Below the pieces are notes generated by a model, which saw only the letters and a list, made by a program, of their open reading frames with translations, was not told where the DNA came from and searched no databases. The position numbers and the translations under genes were made by a program. A stretch of 64,000 bases of DNA from UBA2040 sp002384725 (GTDB taxonomy: Bacteria > Bacteroidota > Bacteroidia > Flavobacteriales_D > Crocinitomicaceae). How positions within the stretch are numbered: the first letter of the stretch is position 1; every line of letters begins with the position of its first letter. Positions 44,840 to 54,302 of this stretch are shown here, piece by piece. Where the stretch lies: assembly GCA_963926475.1 (NCBI GenBank), contig CAWUXE010000002.1:124001-188000 (forward strand). The letters are read 5' to 3'.

Positions 44840-46429
44840 TTAATACCCTTTCACTTTATATATTGTTTTTGCAGCTTTAACAGCATTCTTAAGGTTGATT
44901 ACAGAACCTGTAACAGACAATGTTACGAAATCAACTTTCTCATCTGAACCTGGTTGTTTAAATGATTTCCCTTTGTAAGACTTAGCTGAAGTCAAAAGAA
45001 TTTCTTGAACTTCTGCCATTGTTAATTTCGGGAAATATGACTTAATAAATGCCGCAGCACCTGAAACCGCAGGACAAGCCATTGACGTTCCGTTGTAAGT
45101 ATCGTACTCACTTTGAGGAACCGTGCTGTAGATTTGGTAACCTGGAGCAAATACATCCACTTTCGTTTGAGAGTAGTTAGAGAAATCAGCTGCCAATGAT
45201 CCTTTTTGATCTTTCTTATTGTATGTAGAAGCTCCAATCGTCAAAAACAATTTCGCTGGTGCAGCTTGGAAGGCATACTGGTTTGTTGGGAAATTAGGTT
45301 TTTCATCTAAATTACTTCCGTCGTTTCCTGCTGCGTGAATACACAAAACACCTTTTGATGCCGCATATTTGAATGCTGCTGCCACCTCTTTTTGGTGTGG
45401 AGAATAGCTTTTTCCGAATGACATGTTGATGATTTGAGCTCCATTGTCAACAGCATAGCGAATTGCCAACGCAACATCTTTATCCGCTTCATCTCCGTTT
45501 GGAACGGCTCTCAAGCCCATAATTGATACATTTGAAGCAACGCCGTCACCTCCTAAACCATTTTTACGATTCGCTGTAATAATTCCAGAAACATGTGTTC
45601 CGTGACCTGCACTCGGACCTTCAACATCGTTGTTCCCGTATTGTGTATCAGAAAAATCATGTGGGTTATCACCAATAATCTTTCTTTCATCAAATTCAAC
45701 ATTCAGGTTATAATCAACCATATCCTGAATTTGTTTTTTCTGACCATTGACAACATCCATAGATAGTTCACCAGAAAGAATAGACAAAGCTGTTCCTTTC
45801 AACTGAGCATCTTGCTCGTTTTCCGTTTTCCATTTTTTCAAGTCTTTCATTGTGTAATCTTTCTTACCCAATTTTTCTTCCACTTGACCTGGAACGGCAT
45901 CAATAATCCTTGGCAGCATATCAAAATACGCCAAGTATTGGTTATATTTTGCTAAATCAGCTTCAACACTGCCTTTCGCCGTTTGATATATTTTATACTC
46001 TTCTTTTTCTTCAGCGTTAAGTGAGTTTTCATCAACTCCTTCGTACTTCTTTCCCCAATCACGAACGATACGGGTCATTTCTAGCGTGCAATCATCTACA
46101 TGCTCACCTTTTGCGTTTCCTAAATAATTCCAACCATGGATATCATCGATGTAACCGTTTTTGTCATCATCAATTCCGTTTCCTGGAATTTCATTTGAAT
46201 TCGTCCAGATCTTTCCTTTCAAATCTTCATGCTCAATGTCAACACCATTATCAATAACAGCTACAATAACTGTTTCTGATTTCATTTTCTTTACTTTCTT
46301 GGTTGCTTTGTCTGTAAACATTCCTGAACCACCTTTATTATACCAATTGGCCGTTTTTGGAATTTCTTGAGCAAAAAAGTTAAAACCGAAGGACAATACG
46401 ACGGCTACTAAAATTGTTTTTTTAATCAT
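44840..46429 (-). CDS. S8 family (subtilisin-like) serine peptidase, exported
   Basis: The 529-residue protein has a signal peptide (to about residue 20, FFA). The subtilase triad is visible: Asp in VAVIDNGVDIEHEDL (about 56-70), His in GHGTHVSGI (about 281), and Ser in NGTSMACPAVSG (about 450). About 170 residues are inserted between the Asp and His blocks, more than in plain subtilisins and rich in Lys/Glu. No T9SS sorting domain is present, so it probably acts in the periplasm. Confidence 0.9.
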   Translation of the reverse strand: MIKKTILVAVVLSFGFNFFAQEIPKTANWYNKGGSGMFTDKATKKVKKMKSETVIVAVIDNGVDIEHEDLKGKIWTNSNEIPGNGIDDDKNGYIDDIHGWNYLGNAKGEHVDDCTLEMTRIVRDWGKKYEGVDENSLNAEEKEEYKIYQTAKGSVEADLAKYNQYLAYFDMLPRIIDAVPGQVEEKLGKKDYTMKDLKKWKTENEQDAQLKGTALSILSGELSMDVVNGQKKQIQDMVDYNLNVEFDERKIIGDNPHDFSDTQYGNNDVEGPSAGHGTHVSGIITANRKNGLGGDGVASNVSIMGLRAVPNGDEADKDVALAIRYAVDNGAQIINMSFGKSYSPHQKEVAAAFKYAASKGVLCIHAAGNDGSNLDEKPNFPTNQYAFQAAPAKLFLTIGASTYNKKDQKGSLAADFSNYSQTKVDVFAPGYQIYSTVPQSEYDTYNGTSMACPAVSGAAAFIKSYFPKLTMAEVQEILLTSAKSYKGKSFKQPGSDEKVDFVTLSVTGSVINLKNAVKAAKTIYKVKGY

Positions 46430-46507
46430 TCTTAAAATTTTTGATTCGTAAAAGTTGGAAATTCTATTCTAATTCTTGGCTAAATTAGGGTTTTTTAGCT
46501 TAATTTT

Positions 46508-48859
46508 ATGATAAACCGTCAATTAATAATGAGCACAACATACCTTTTCAACAGCTTGATTCTTACCCTGTTTTGCACCTCTATTTCCTTTTCGCAAGGC
46601 ATCGGCTTCGATAAGGTATTGAAAGAACAACCCAATGCACCAACGACTTTTTGTATTAATAATTCGGCTAGCAATCGTGTGCTTTTGGAAAAAGAAAACA
46701 TTCTTTTAAAGTATTCTAGTGCCAATTGGCTTTTCGTTACCACCACTCCTACTTGGATTTCAGATAAAATGAAAACAAAAGAATTGAATGCCTTCCATTT
46801 TGAATTTGCACCACCGGCTTTATTAAATGACTCGATGCGTGGTCATCATTCTCTAGATTCAGTTCACATTGGTGTTGGCGGTCTTACATCAGCTTACACT
46901 GGAAAAAATGTATTGATTGGTTTTGTGGATACGGGTTTAGATTATAATCATCCCGATTTTTTGGATGCAAATGGGAAAACTAGAGTTTTAAAATATTGGG
47001 ACCATGGTTTGACTGGTCCTAATTCGCCAATGCCGTACAATTATGGTCAAGAATGGGACAGCACAGATATTAACAATGGCACAATAACCAGCATGGACAA
47101 TAGTGCACATGGCACCACGGTCGCTGGATGTGCTGTTGGAAACGGAATGGCCAATGGTACAAATAAAGGAGTTGCTCCAGATGCCAACATCGTCATTGTC
47201 GAAACTAATTTTAACCTTTCGAATTGGACATTAACAGTTGCCGATGCTTGTGATTACATCTTTAAAATTGCCGATGAACACAATATGCCTGCCGTGGTGA
47301 ACTTAAGTATTGGCTCCTATTTGGGAAGTCATGATGGAAACGACCCAGCTTCTGAATACATGGAAGGCTTGATTAACGCTCAACCAGGAAGAATAATCGT
47401 TTGTGCAGCAGGAAACTCAGGCCAATGGGACGAATATCATGTGAATGGAACTGTAAGCTCGGATACTACTTTCACTTGGTTCGAAAACAATCCTGCGGGC
47501 CAACTTGGAGCAAACACCATCTATTTTGATTATTGGACGGATACCACAACAGCGCATACAATTGATTTTGCCTTTGGAGCGGATAAAACCAGCCCTAATT
47601 TCACTTTGATAGGGACAACATCATTTCAAAATTCATATGACAACTTTGGTGTTAATCCTATTTACGACACCATTTTCAATTTTAGTGGTCAGCAAATTGC
47701 CGCAATGGAAATCTACAAGGAAATAGAAGGTCCAAACTTTCATATGGAAATACTTTTTACGAATGTAGATTCTACGAGTTATTTCTATCGTTTTATGACC
47801 AAGGGATCTGGCAACTATGATTTGTGGAGTGGAACTACATTAGGTTTGAATAACATTGTATCAACAGGATTGCCAACCATCGGTCAAATGCCAGCTATCG
47901 CTCATTACCAAGCACCCGATTCTTTACAGACTATCGTTTCGAGTTGGAACTGTTCAGAAATGATAATATCAACTGCAAATGCCAGAAATCGTGCCCACCA
48001 TATTGATAAAAATGGAAATTTATATACGCCCTTTCCATCATCGGTTGGTCAATTAAGTCCCAATTCTGCAAAAGGTCCAAGTCGATTGGGTGTCACAAAA
48101 CCAGATATTACGGCCCACGGGGATGTTTCTTTATCGGCCGGACCTCTTTGGATGTTGAACGACATGGCTTCTTGGAGTGCATTAGATTCAGGTGGATGGC
48201 ACGTAAGAAATGGTGGGACAAGCATGGCAAGTCCTGTAATTGCTGGAATCGCAGCTTTGTATTTGGAGAAATGTCCGTTTGGTACTTACTCGACTTTCAA
48301 AACTTTACTCACTTCTACTGCTTACACGGACGGATTTACAGGAGTTGTGCCCAATAATGCCTATGGTTTTGGTAAGGCAAATGCTTTGGATTTACTTTTA
48401 ACGACTGCTATTGAACCGGTACCTACCATTTCTCAATCTGTATTTGTATTAAGCTCTAGCACAGCTATAAATTACCAATGGCAAAAAGATAGTCTAGATA
48501 TATCGGGTGCCACAAATCAAGATATCACGCTTTTTGCTGCAGATGGATTTTACCAAGTTTATGTTGTTAGCACAGATGGTTGCCCATCCTACTCTGCGCC
48601 TTTCTTCGGTGTTGCAGGCTTGAATGATTTGGATCAAATGAGAATAAAAGTTTATCCGAATCCAACCGCTGGACAAATTGGGATAGAAAGCGACGAAAAC
48701 ATTTTAAAAGTACAAGCAATCGACATGTTGGGTAAATCTGTAAAAACGGAACAAATTTCCGAAGGACAATTTATAATTAATGAAGGTGACCCCGGGACAT
48801 ATTTACTCGATATCACCACAAAAAACGATGTTGTGCAATTAAAAATCATCATCCAATAG
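46508..48859 (+). CDS. S8 family serine peptidase with T9SS sorting domain
   Basis: The 783-residue protein has a signal peptide (two possible starts, 46508 or 46529). The triad motifs are GFVDTGLDYNHPDF, SAHGTTVAGCAVG and NGGTSMASPVIAG, with a long insert between the His and Ser blocks that looks like a beta-sandwich domain. The C-terminal roughly 75 residues (KVYPNPTAGQIGIESDEN to LKIIIQ) match type A T9SS sorting domains. It is divergent from the periplasmic-type S8 gene at 44840, with a 78-base shared upstream region. Confidence 0.9.
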   Translation: MINRQLIMSTTYLFNSLILTLFCTSISFSQGIGFDKVLKEQPNAPTTFCINNSASNRVLLEKENILLKYSSANWLFVTTTPTWISDKMKTKELNAFHFEFAPPALLNDSMRGHHSLDSVHIGVGGLTSAYTGKNVLIGFVDTGLDYNHPDFLDANGKTRVLKYWDHGLTGPNSPMPYNYGQEWDSTDINNGTITSMDNSAHGTTVAGCAVGNGMANGTNKGVAPDANIVIVETNFNLSNWTLTVADACDYIFKIADEHNMPAVVNLSIGSYLGSHDGNDPASEYMEGLINAQPGRIIVCAAGNSGQWDEYHVNGTVSSDTTFTWFENNPAGQLGANTIYFDYWTDTTTAHTIDFAFGADKTSPNFTLIGTTSFQNSYDNFGVNPIYDTIFNFSGQQIAAMEIYKEIEGPNFHMEILFTNVDSTSYFYRFMTKGSGNYDLWSGTTLGLNNIVSTGLPTIGQMPAIAHYQAPDSLQTIVSSWNCSEMIISTANARNRAHHIDKNGNLYTPFPSSVGQLSPNSAKGPSRLGVTKPDITAHGDVSLSAGPLWMLNDMASWSALDSGGWHVRNGGTSMASPVIAGIAALYLEKCPFGTYSTFKTLLTSTAYTDGFTGVVPNNAYGFGKANALDLLLTTAIEPVPTISQSVFVLSSSTAINYQWQKDSLDISGATNQDITLFAADGFYQVYVVSTDGCPSYSAPFFGVAGLNDLDQMRIKVYPNPTAGQIGIESDENILKVQAIDMLGKSVKTEQISEGQFIINEGDPGTYLLDITTKNDVVQLKIIIQ

Positions 48860-48879
48860 CTTGCACTCGAAGATTTTTA

Positions 48880-48887
48880 TATTTTTG
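48880..48887 (+). promoter_or_regulatory. -7 box of the DUF5606 gene, with TTG at 48861
   Basis: TATTTTTG matches TAnnTTTG. A TTG at 48861-48863 lies 16 bases upstream, close to the usual -33 spacing. The ATG follows 21 bases after the box. Confidence 0.45.
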
Positions 48888-48908
48888 GACTCAAATTAAA
48901 AACATCAA

Positions 48909-49505
48909 ATGACGATTTCCGGAATCATTTCCATTTCTGGTAGACCAGGACTTTTTAAAGTTGTTGCTCAAGGTAAAAACAACATTATTGTAGAATCTTT
49001 GCAGGACAAGAAACGCTTTCCAACGTACGCATCCGATAGAATTTCTGCATTGGAAGACATTAGTATTTACACCTACAGTGAAGATAAACCATTGAGTGAA
49101 ATTTTCGATGCCATCTTTAAGAAAGAAAAAGGCGCTACTTGTATTTCGCACAAGGAAAGTGAAGATAAGCTGACAGGGTATTTGATAGAGGTACTTCCTG
49201 ATTTCGATCAAGAACGAGTTTATCCATCCGATATCAAGAAGATTTTCATGTGGTACAACATATTGCACAAAGCAGGTGAATTAGGAAAATCTAACGAAAA
49301 AGAAGAAGTTGTAGAAGAAAAACCGAAAGCGAAAGCGAAAAAAGCTACGGCGAAAGATGGAGATAAAGAAGTGAAAAAAGCAGCTAAGCCGAAGGCTAAA
49401 ATAGCTACTAAACCAAAAGCTGCTCCAAAATCAAAATCTGCACCGAAAACGAGTGCGCCGAAAAAAGTAGCTCAACCTAAAAGTGGAGCTGGACGAGGAA
49501 AATAA
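48909..49505 (+). CDS. DUF5606 protein with Lys/Ala/Pro-rich basic tail
   Basis: Residues 1 to about 130 match a conserved Bacteroidota domain (ISGIISISGRPGLFKVVAQGKNNIIVESL, RISALEDISIYTYSEDKPL, DIKKIFMWYNIL). The final roughly 65 residues are a low-complexity tail of repeated KPKAK, KKATAK and PKSKSAPK units, ending SGAGRGK, much like histone H1 or AlgP tails. The tail could bind nucleic acid, which is inference. It has its own promoter box and terminator. Confidence 0.85.
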   Translation: MTISGIISISGRPGLFKVVAQGKNNIIVESLQDKKRFPTYASDRISALEDISIYTYSEDKPLSEIFDAIFKKEKGATCISHKESEDKLTGYLIEVLPDFDQERVYPSDIKKIFMWYNILHKAGELGKSNEKEEVVEEKPKAKAKKATAKDGDKEVKKAAKPKAKIATKPKAAPKSKSAPKTSAPKKVAQPKSGAGRGK

Positions 49506-49525
49506 TTCATATTAAACATATTAAT

Positions 49526-49557
49526 AAGTCGTCTCGTCATTATGGGACGACTTTTTT
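49526..49557 (+). terminator. terminator after the DUF5606 gene
   Basis: A 10-bp stem (AAGTCGTCTC / GGGACGACTT, one T-G pair) with an 8-base loop is followed by a T-run. Confidence 0.85.
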
Positions 49558-49569
49558 ATTCCATAAATC

Positions 49570-51282
49570 ATGAAAATTACTGCACCCAAAAGAAGATTCG
49601 TAGCCGAAGGATTAATCATTGATGATTGGTCTAAAATCGAAGTTTATTATAAGGACCTGGCAGATCGCGAAATTGATAGTCTAGACTCTTTTAAAATTTG
49701 GTTGAGAGATCAAAGCGAATTGGAGGCAATTTTAGAAGAAGACATGGCGTGGCGCTATATTAAGATGACAATCGATACCAAGAATGAGCAGTTATCTTCA
49801 GATTATTCGTTTTTCGTGACCGAAATTGCACCAAAAATGGCACCGTTCGATGATTTATTGAATAAAAAATTAATCAGTAATTCCTTTAGGAAGGAACTTG
49901 AAAACGACGATGCATATAAAATATATTTCAGATCAGTTCAGAAAAGCATAGAACTTTTTCGAGAAGAAAACATTCCTTTACAAACGGAAGCCCAAGAGAA
50001 AAGCAAAGAATACGGAACTATTTCTGCAGCTCAAAGCATAGAATGGGAAGGAAAAACACTAACGATGCAACAAGCGGCTAATCTTTTAAAGAAGCAAAAC
50101 GAAACTGTTAGAATGGATGCCTTTCAGAAAATGGTAAATCGTCGGTCTGAGGATGTCGATGCCTTGGAGCAATTGTTTGATGATTTAATCGTCATTCGTC
50201 ACAAAATTGCTGTAAACGCGGGATATAAGAATTTCAGAGATTACAAATTTGATGCACTCGGCAGATTTGACTATACAAAAGAAGATTGTTTTGATTTTCA
50301 CACGGCCATAAAAGAACACATTGTCCCAATGGTGCGCAAAATTCAAAAAGAACACGCCACCAAAATGGGAAAAGAGCTTATTAATCCTTGGGATAGCGAA
50401 ATAGATCCTGATGGAAAAGAACCACTTGTTCCCTTTCAAGATGGAAAAGAACTTTTGAATACAACGAAATCCATTTTCAAGGACATCGACCCATTTTTTG
50501 GCGATTGCCTTCAAACGATGGACGAAATGAAGCATTTGGATCTCGATTCGAAAGCTGGAAAAGCGCCAGGTGGATATAATTATCCTTTATATGAAATTGG
50601 CGTTCCATTTATTTTCATGAATGCTGCGGGCGCTCAACGTGATGTGGCAACCATGATTCACGAAGGTGGACATGCCGTTCATTCGTTCCTTTCTCGTGAT
50701 TTAGATTTGACCTCTTTTAAGAATTTACCTTCAGAAGTAGCTGAATTGGCTTCCATGTCGATGGAGTTGCTTTCTATGGAAAAATGGGATGCGTTTTATG
50801 ACAATGATGACGAACTAAATCGAGCGAAAAAAGAGCAATTGGTCGGAATATTGAAGGTTTTGCCTTGGATTGCTACGATTGATGCTTTCCAGCACTGGAT
50901 TTACGAAAACCCGATGCATACGAGAGAAGAACGAAAGACCTATTGGGCGACGCTGCAAGAAAATTATGGCAATCCGTTTGTTGATTGGTCTGGATATGAA
51001 GAGAGTCGAACTTATGCATGGCATCGCCAATTGCATTTATTTGAAGTGCCGTTTTATTATATCGAATACGGAATTTCGCAATTAGGAGCAATTGGAGTTT
51101 GGAAAAATGCCTTACAGGATAAAGAAAAAGCAATTGCAGATTACAAGGCAGCTCTTACTTTGGGTTACACAAAAGATATTCCGACTATCTATAAAACTGC
51201 CAACTTGAAATTCGATTTTAGTTCAAAAACCGTTCAAAGTTTAGCTCAATTCGTCCAAAAAGAACTTAAAAGCGTGTCGTAA
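49570..51282 (+). CDS. M3 family oligoendopeptidase (PepF-like)
   Basis: The 570-residue cytosolic metallopeptidase has the zinc motif His364-Glu-Gly-Gly-His368 (MIHEGGHAVHSF), with downstream EVAELASMSMELLS supplying the third ligand. Length and the TIYKTANLKFDFS region fit M3 oligoendopeptidases, which cut short peptides. There is no signal peptide. It has no obvious coupling to its neighbours. Confidence 0.93.
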   Translation: MKITAPKRRFVAEGLIIDDWSKIEVYYKDLADREIDSLDSFKIWLRDQSELEAILEEDMAWRYIKMTIDTKNEQLSSDYSFFVTEIAPKMAPFDDLLNKKLISNSFRKELENDDAYKIYFRSVQKSIELFREENIPLQTEAQEKSKEYGTISAAQSIEWEGKTLTMQQAANLLKKQNETVRMDAFQKMVNRRSEDVDALEQLFDDLIVIRHKIAVNAGYKNFRDYKFDALGRFDYTKEDCFDFHTAIKEHIVPMVRKIQKEHATKMGKELINPWDSEIDPDGKEPLVPFQDGKELLNTTKSIFKDIDPFFGDCLQTMDEMKHLDLDSKAGKAPGGYNYPLYEIGVPFIFMNAAGAQRDVATMIHEGGHAVHSFLSRDLDLTSFKNLPSEVAELASMSMELLSMEKWDAFYDNDDELNRAKKEQLVGILKVLPWIATIDAFQHWIYENPMHTREERKTYWATLQENYGNPFVDWSGYEESRTYAWHRQLHLFEVPFYYIEYGISQLGAIGVWKNALQDKEKAIADYKAALTLGYTKDIPTIYKTANLKFDFSSKTVQSLAQFVQKELKSVS

Positions 51283-51330
51283 TAAACTAAAACAGGTTTT
51301 ATTTCGTAGATATAATTAAAAACTCATTTC

Positions 51331-51888
51331 ATGATTAAATACACTTCTCTCCTCCTTTTATTGCTAACATTCAGTTCTTTATCTTGCGAAAAATTGAATA
51401 AACTCACACAATTCGATATTGATTACGATTCAAATTTTACTATTCCGAGTTCAACAGGGATTAATCTTCCTACAAATATTATTACGCCGGATTTCTCCTC
51501 CAATTCTGAATCGAAATTTCCCGTAAACGACACCCGTAAAGACTTGATTAAAAGCATAATAGTTAAAGGTTTGACGTTTATTATTCAATCACCTTCCAAC
51601 GGGAATTTCAATTTTTTAAAACCAGTTCGTATTTTCAACAAGGTAGATGGATTGGATGAAATTTTAGTAGCCTATAAAGAGAATATGAGCAAGTCCAATT
51701 CAATAACCTTAGATTTGTCGTGCTATGACCTTCAAGAATACATCAAAAAAAATGAATTTGACATAAGAGTGGAAACGATAACGGATGAAATTTTGTCACC
51801 CGATCATGGGGTAACGATGCATTCTGAATATTTTGTGGATACACAAATTGATCAAATAAATTCACAAGATTTAATTTTTACAAAATGA
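51331..51888 (+). CDS. putative lipoprotein of unknown function
   Basis: The 185-residue protein has a lipoprotein signal (SLLLLLLTFSSLSC, Cys19). No known domain is recognised; the remainder looks beta-rich. It overlaps the DUF2490 gene by four bases (ATGA), so the two are probably made together at the outer membrane. Confidence 0.7.
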   Translation: MIKYTSLLLLLLTFSSLSCEKLNKLTQFDIDYDSNFTIPSSTGINLPTNIITPDFSSNSESKFPVNDTRKDLIKSIIVKGLTFIIQSPSNGNFNFLKPVRIFNKVDGLDEILVAYKENMSKSNSITLDLSCYDLQEYIKKNEFDIRVETITDEILSPDHGVTMHSEYFVDTQIDQINSQDLIFTK

Positions 51889-52646
51889 AAACTCTCGATA
51901 AAAGACTCTTGACTTTTTGTTTGGCAATCTCGGTGATTTCAATCGGACAAAAAAACATAGCCAACCAACAAGGCGCTTGGTTGATGTATTTCGGCAATCA
52001 CAAATTAACAGAAAAATTCAGCTTGCATTCCGAATACCAATGGCGTAGATCAGATTTCTTCAATAGTTGGCAGCAATCGTTAATGCGAATAGGACTTGAT
52101 TACAAATTCAATAAAGACAACATTGTTACCGCTGGTTACGGCTGGATTGAGTCTTTTGCGTATGGTGAACAACCTATTTCAACTTTTACGAATGAACACC
52201 GTATTTGGCAACAGTTTATTAATCAATCTACATCTGGCCGCTTCAATTTGAATCACCGATATCGTTTAGAACAACGTTTCATAGAAAATACTTCTATCAA
52301 CGCTGATGGAGATCGCATAGTAGATGGGTATAGATTTCGCCAACGAGCCCGCTACCGCTTTATGGTGAACATTCCGTTAAACAATAAAAAAATGGAAGAC
52401 AAGACCTTATTTGTCAGTTTATATGAAGAAGTATTTCTTGGTTTTGGTGCTGGAATCGGCAAAAACATAATGGATCAAAATCGATTGTATGGAGCAATAG
52501 GTTGGCGATTAAATTCGAATTTCAATGTCCAATTGGGTTATTTGAACCAAATAATCGTAAAGGGAAACGGGATTGACATAGAGCGGAATCACAATTTACA
52601 GGTGAGTTGCACTTACAATATTGACTTTTCGAAGAAGAAAGAGTAA
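51885..52646 (+). CDS. DUF2490 outer-membrane protein
   Basis: The 253-residue protein has a weak signal region and a beta-strand pattern with GAWLMYFGNHKLTEKFSLHSEYQWRRSDFFNSWQQSLMRIGLDYKF and HRYRLEQRF, typical of the Bacteroidota DUF2490 family. It is probably a small outer-membrane barrel of unknown function. The preceding lipoprotein gene overlaps it. Confidence 0.82.
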   Translation: MKTLDKRLLTFCLAISVISIGQKNIANQQGAWLMYFGNHKLTEKFSLHSEYQWRRSDFFNSWQQSLMRIGLDYKFNKDNIVTAGYGWIESFAYGEQPISTFTNEHRIWQQFINQSTSGRFNLNHRYRLEQRFIENTSINADGDRIVDGYRFRQRARYRFMVNIPLNNKKMEDKTLFVSLYEEVFLGFGAGIGKNIMDQNRLYGAIGWRLNSNFNVQLGYLNQIIVKGNGIDIERNHNLQVSCTYNIDFSKKKE

Positions 52647-52699
52647 TACTCTTTTTTATTTTACAGGCGTGATGGACTCTCGACCAAAATATTTCGCAT

Positions 52700-52732
52700 A
52701 AAAAAAAGGTTCAGTGCTATACTGAACCTTTT
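52700..52732 (-). terminator. terminator of the tRNA-Met transcript
   Basis: On the minus strand a perfect 12-bp stem (AAAAGGTTCAGT / ACTGAACCTTTT) with a 5-base loop is followed by a T-run, directly after the tRNA 3' end. Confidence 0.85.
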
Positions 52733-52733
52733 G

Positions 52734-52807
52734 TAGCGAGAGGGAGATTTGAACTCCCGACCTCCGGGTTATGAATCCGGCGCTCTAACCAACTGAGCTA
52801 CCTCGCC
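52734..52807 (-). tRNA. tRNA with CAT anticodon (elongator Met, or Ile2 if modified)
   Basis: The minus strand folds as a full cloverleaf: acceptor GGCGAGG with TCTCGCT (two G-U), D arm AGCTCAGTTGGTTAGAGC, anticodon stem CCGGA/CCCGG around TTCATAA, and T arm GGGAG-TTCAAAT-CTCCC. The anticodon is CAT. The first pair is G-U, not the unpaired C-A of initiator tRNA, so it is an elongator or Ile2 type. CCA is not encoded. Confidence 0.93.
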
Positions 52808-52816
52808 ATATAATAT

Positions 52817-52933
52817 TTAACTTCTATTTTGGCGCTTTAACTCCGCCCCGGCGGAAGCTAACTCGCAATATTTAATCTTATAAACTAACTTGGCGACCTT
52901 CTCCCAACCTAAATCGGGATCACCATTTTCCAA
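52817..52933 (-). CDS. possible small ORF (38 aa) in the tRNA leader
   Basis: From a TTG at 52933 (or 52957) the minus frame encodes ENGDPDLGWEKVAKLVYKI and continues to QNRS, ending 9 bases before the tRNA. The composition looks protein-like and helical, but there is no ATG and no recognised family. It lies on the predicted tRNA transcript. It may equally be chance or a decayed gene end. Confidence 0.25.
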   Translation of the reverse strand: MENGDPDLGWEKVAKLVYKIKYCELASAGAELKRQNRS

Positions 52934-52954
52934 AACTATGTCCGTTTCGGGTTG

Positions 52955-52983
52955 CAAATATAATGGTTTTTTGAATTTGCCAA
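52955..52983 (-). promoter_or_regulatory. promoter of the tRNA-Met unit
   Basis: The minus strand has TTG (52983-52981), an 18-base spacer and TATATTTG (52962-52955), a full match to the Bacteroidota -33/-7 promoter. The transcript would have a leader of about 140 bases before the tRNA. Confidence 0.6.
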
Positions 52984-53017
52984 GCCCAGAAAAGTGATTT
53001 TTTGAATTTTCTGTTGC

Positions 53018-53767
53018 TTATGAACGATCCTCTTCAAAAAGAAGCTTCGTTTTGTGTTTTAATGTTCTTAAAATCAATGATATTGATAGAGCAACAACAA
53101 GTACGATTGTATAATTAGAATTCCACTCTAAAGAGTAATCTTCAAAAAAGTTTCTCAATAAATCAACAAAGATAAATCCGATGATAGTTGCCGTTACACC
53201 CGAATACTCTCTTCTCAAGATCGTTTTCATTGAAAATGGAATTGGAGTTTTTACATAGTTTTTTCCACTTGGCCAGAAGGGTGGCACTGTCATCGACCAA
53301 TCCACATACTCTGAACCAAACTTCTTCTCTAAAAATCGTTCTTCGGCAAACATAATACGTTCGTAGTACAACCAAAACAGAAGCGATACTAAAATGATAA
53401 ACCAAAAATTGAAGGTGTACATCACTATACCAATCCACATGAAGTAGTTTCCAAGGTACAATGGGTGACGAACAGTAGAATAAATACCTTTCGTGTTCAA
53501 TTCATCCGCTACTTGTTCTTTCGTATTTCGTCCAGAAGTATATTTACTACTCATTCCTATTGCTATCGCTCTGATTGCTTGACCAATAAAAGAAATTAAC
53601 GAACAGATTATCAACAATACCCAGAATAAGGTGTCATCGTTTTTAATGAACTGGTAGTTAGTAAAGTAAACTACTGGTATAGCCATCGCGAACAGCACAA
53701 TAGGAATCTGCCCCCTGTATTTGAACAAGAAATTACCGTTTTTTTCTAAAGAGTGAATTAAAGCCAT
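53018..53767 (-). CDS. isoprenylcysteine carboxylmethyltransferase (ICMT)-family membrane protein
   Basis: The 249-residue protein has about five membrane segments. The ICMT/PEMT signature is TKGIYSTVRHPLYLGNYFMWIG (about 91-112) plus EERFLEKKFGSEY, which bind SAM in this fold. The natural bacterial substrates are mostly unknown. A basic C-terminal tail (RTLKHKTKLLFEEDRS) follows the last helix. Confidence 0.85.
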   Translation of the reverse strand: MALIHSLEKNGNFLFKYRGQIPIVLFAMAIPVVYFTNYQFIKNDDTLFWVLLIICSLISFIGQAIRAIAIGMSSKYTSGRNTKEQVADELNTKGIYSTVRHPLYLGNYFMWIGIVMYTFNFWFIILVSLLFWLYYERIMFAEERFLEKKFGSEYVDWSMTVPPFWPSGKNYVKTPIPFSMKTILRREYSGVTATIIGFIFVDLLRNFFEDYSLEWNSNYTIVLVVALSISLILRTLKHKTKLLFEEDRS

Positions 53768-53849
53768 TGAAAAGAATTAAGTATATTGCGAAAAATTCGA
53801 CCTGCCTATGCTTAGACAGTTGCGAAGTTAAAATTAATTACTGATTTAC

Positions 53850-54239
53850 ATGTCCGAGAAAAAGAAATTTGAACTCGAATTCCTTTTGAATACTTCACCA
53901 AAAGTTCTAGAGAATATGCTTTTCACCCCTAGTGGGCTTAGCGAATGGTTTGCCGATGACGTCAACATTAACGATGATATTTACACCTTCTTCTGGAATG
54001 GTAGTGAGGAACAAGCGCGTTTATTGACCAAAAAAATGGGCGAAAAAATAAAATGGCAAAATTTAAATGACGAGGAAGAAGGTTTGGATACCTATTTCCA
54101 ACTGCACTATGAAATTGACCCAATGACCAAATCTGTTATTTTAAAAGTAACTGATTTTGCAGAAGACGAAGAAATGGAGGGCACTCAGCAACTTTGGGAG
54201 TCACTTATAGAAGGCCTGAAAAGGTTCATTGGCGCATAA
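53850..54239 (+). CDS. START-like / AHSA1-like domain protein
   Basis: The 129-residue soluble protein resembles Bacteroidota START-like proteins (FELEFLLNTSPKVLENMLFTPSGLSEWFADDVNI, DFAEDEEMEGTQQLWESLIEGLKRFIGA). The helix-grip fold binds hydrophobic ligands or partner proteins in relatives, but no ligand can be assigned. It lies 63 bases upstream of the LptF/G permease gene and is probably transcribed separately. Confidence 0.8.
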   Translation: MSEKKKFELEFLLNTSPKVLENMLFTPSGLSEWFADDVNINDDIYTFFWNGSEEQARLLTKKMGEKIKWQNLNDEEEGLDTYFQLHYEIDPMTKSVILKVTDFAEDEEMEGTQQLWESLIEGLKRFIGA

Positions 54240-54262
54240 TCTTAGATTTTCTTCGTTTATGT

Positions 54263-54295
54263 TTTGAATTGGTATGTAACCAGTTCTTATCTTTG
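54263..54295 (+). promoter_or_regulatory. promoter just upstream of the LptF/G-like permease
   Basis: TTTG (54263-54266), a 21-base spacer and TATCTTTG (54288-54295) match the Bacteroidota promoter. Only seven bases separate the box from the ATG at 54303, so the mRNA is probably nearly leaderless. Confidence 0.6.
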
Positions 54296-54302
54296 CTTGT
54301 AA

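Noticed and set aside
52734..52807. Initiator tRNA-fMet
   Set aside because: The first acceptor pair is G-U, not the mismatched C-A of initiator tRNAs.
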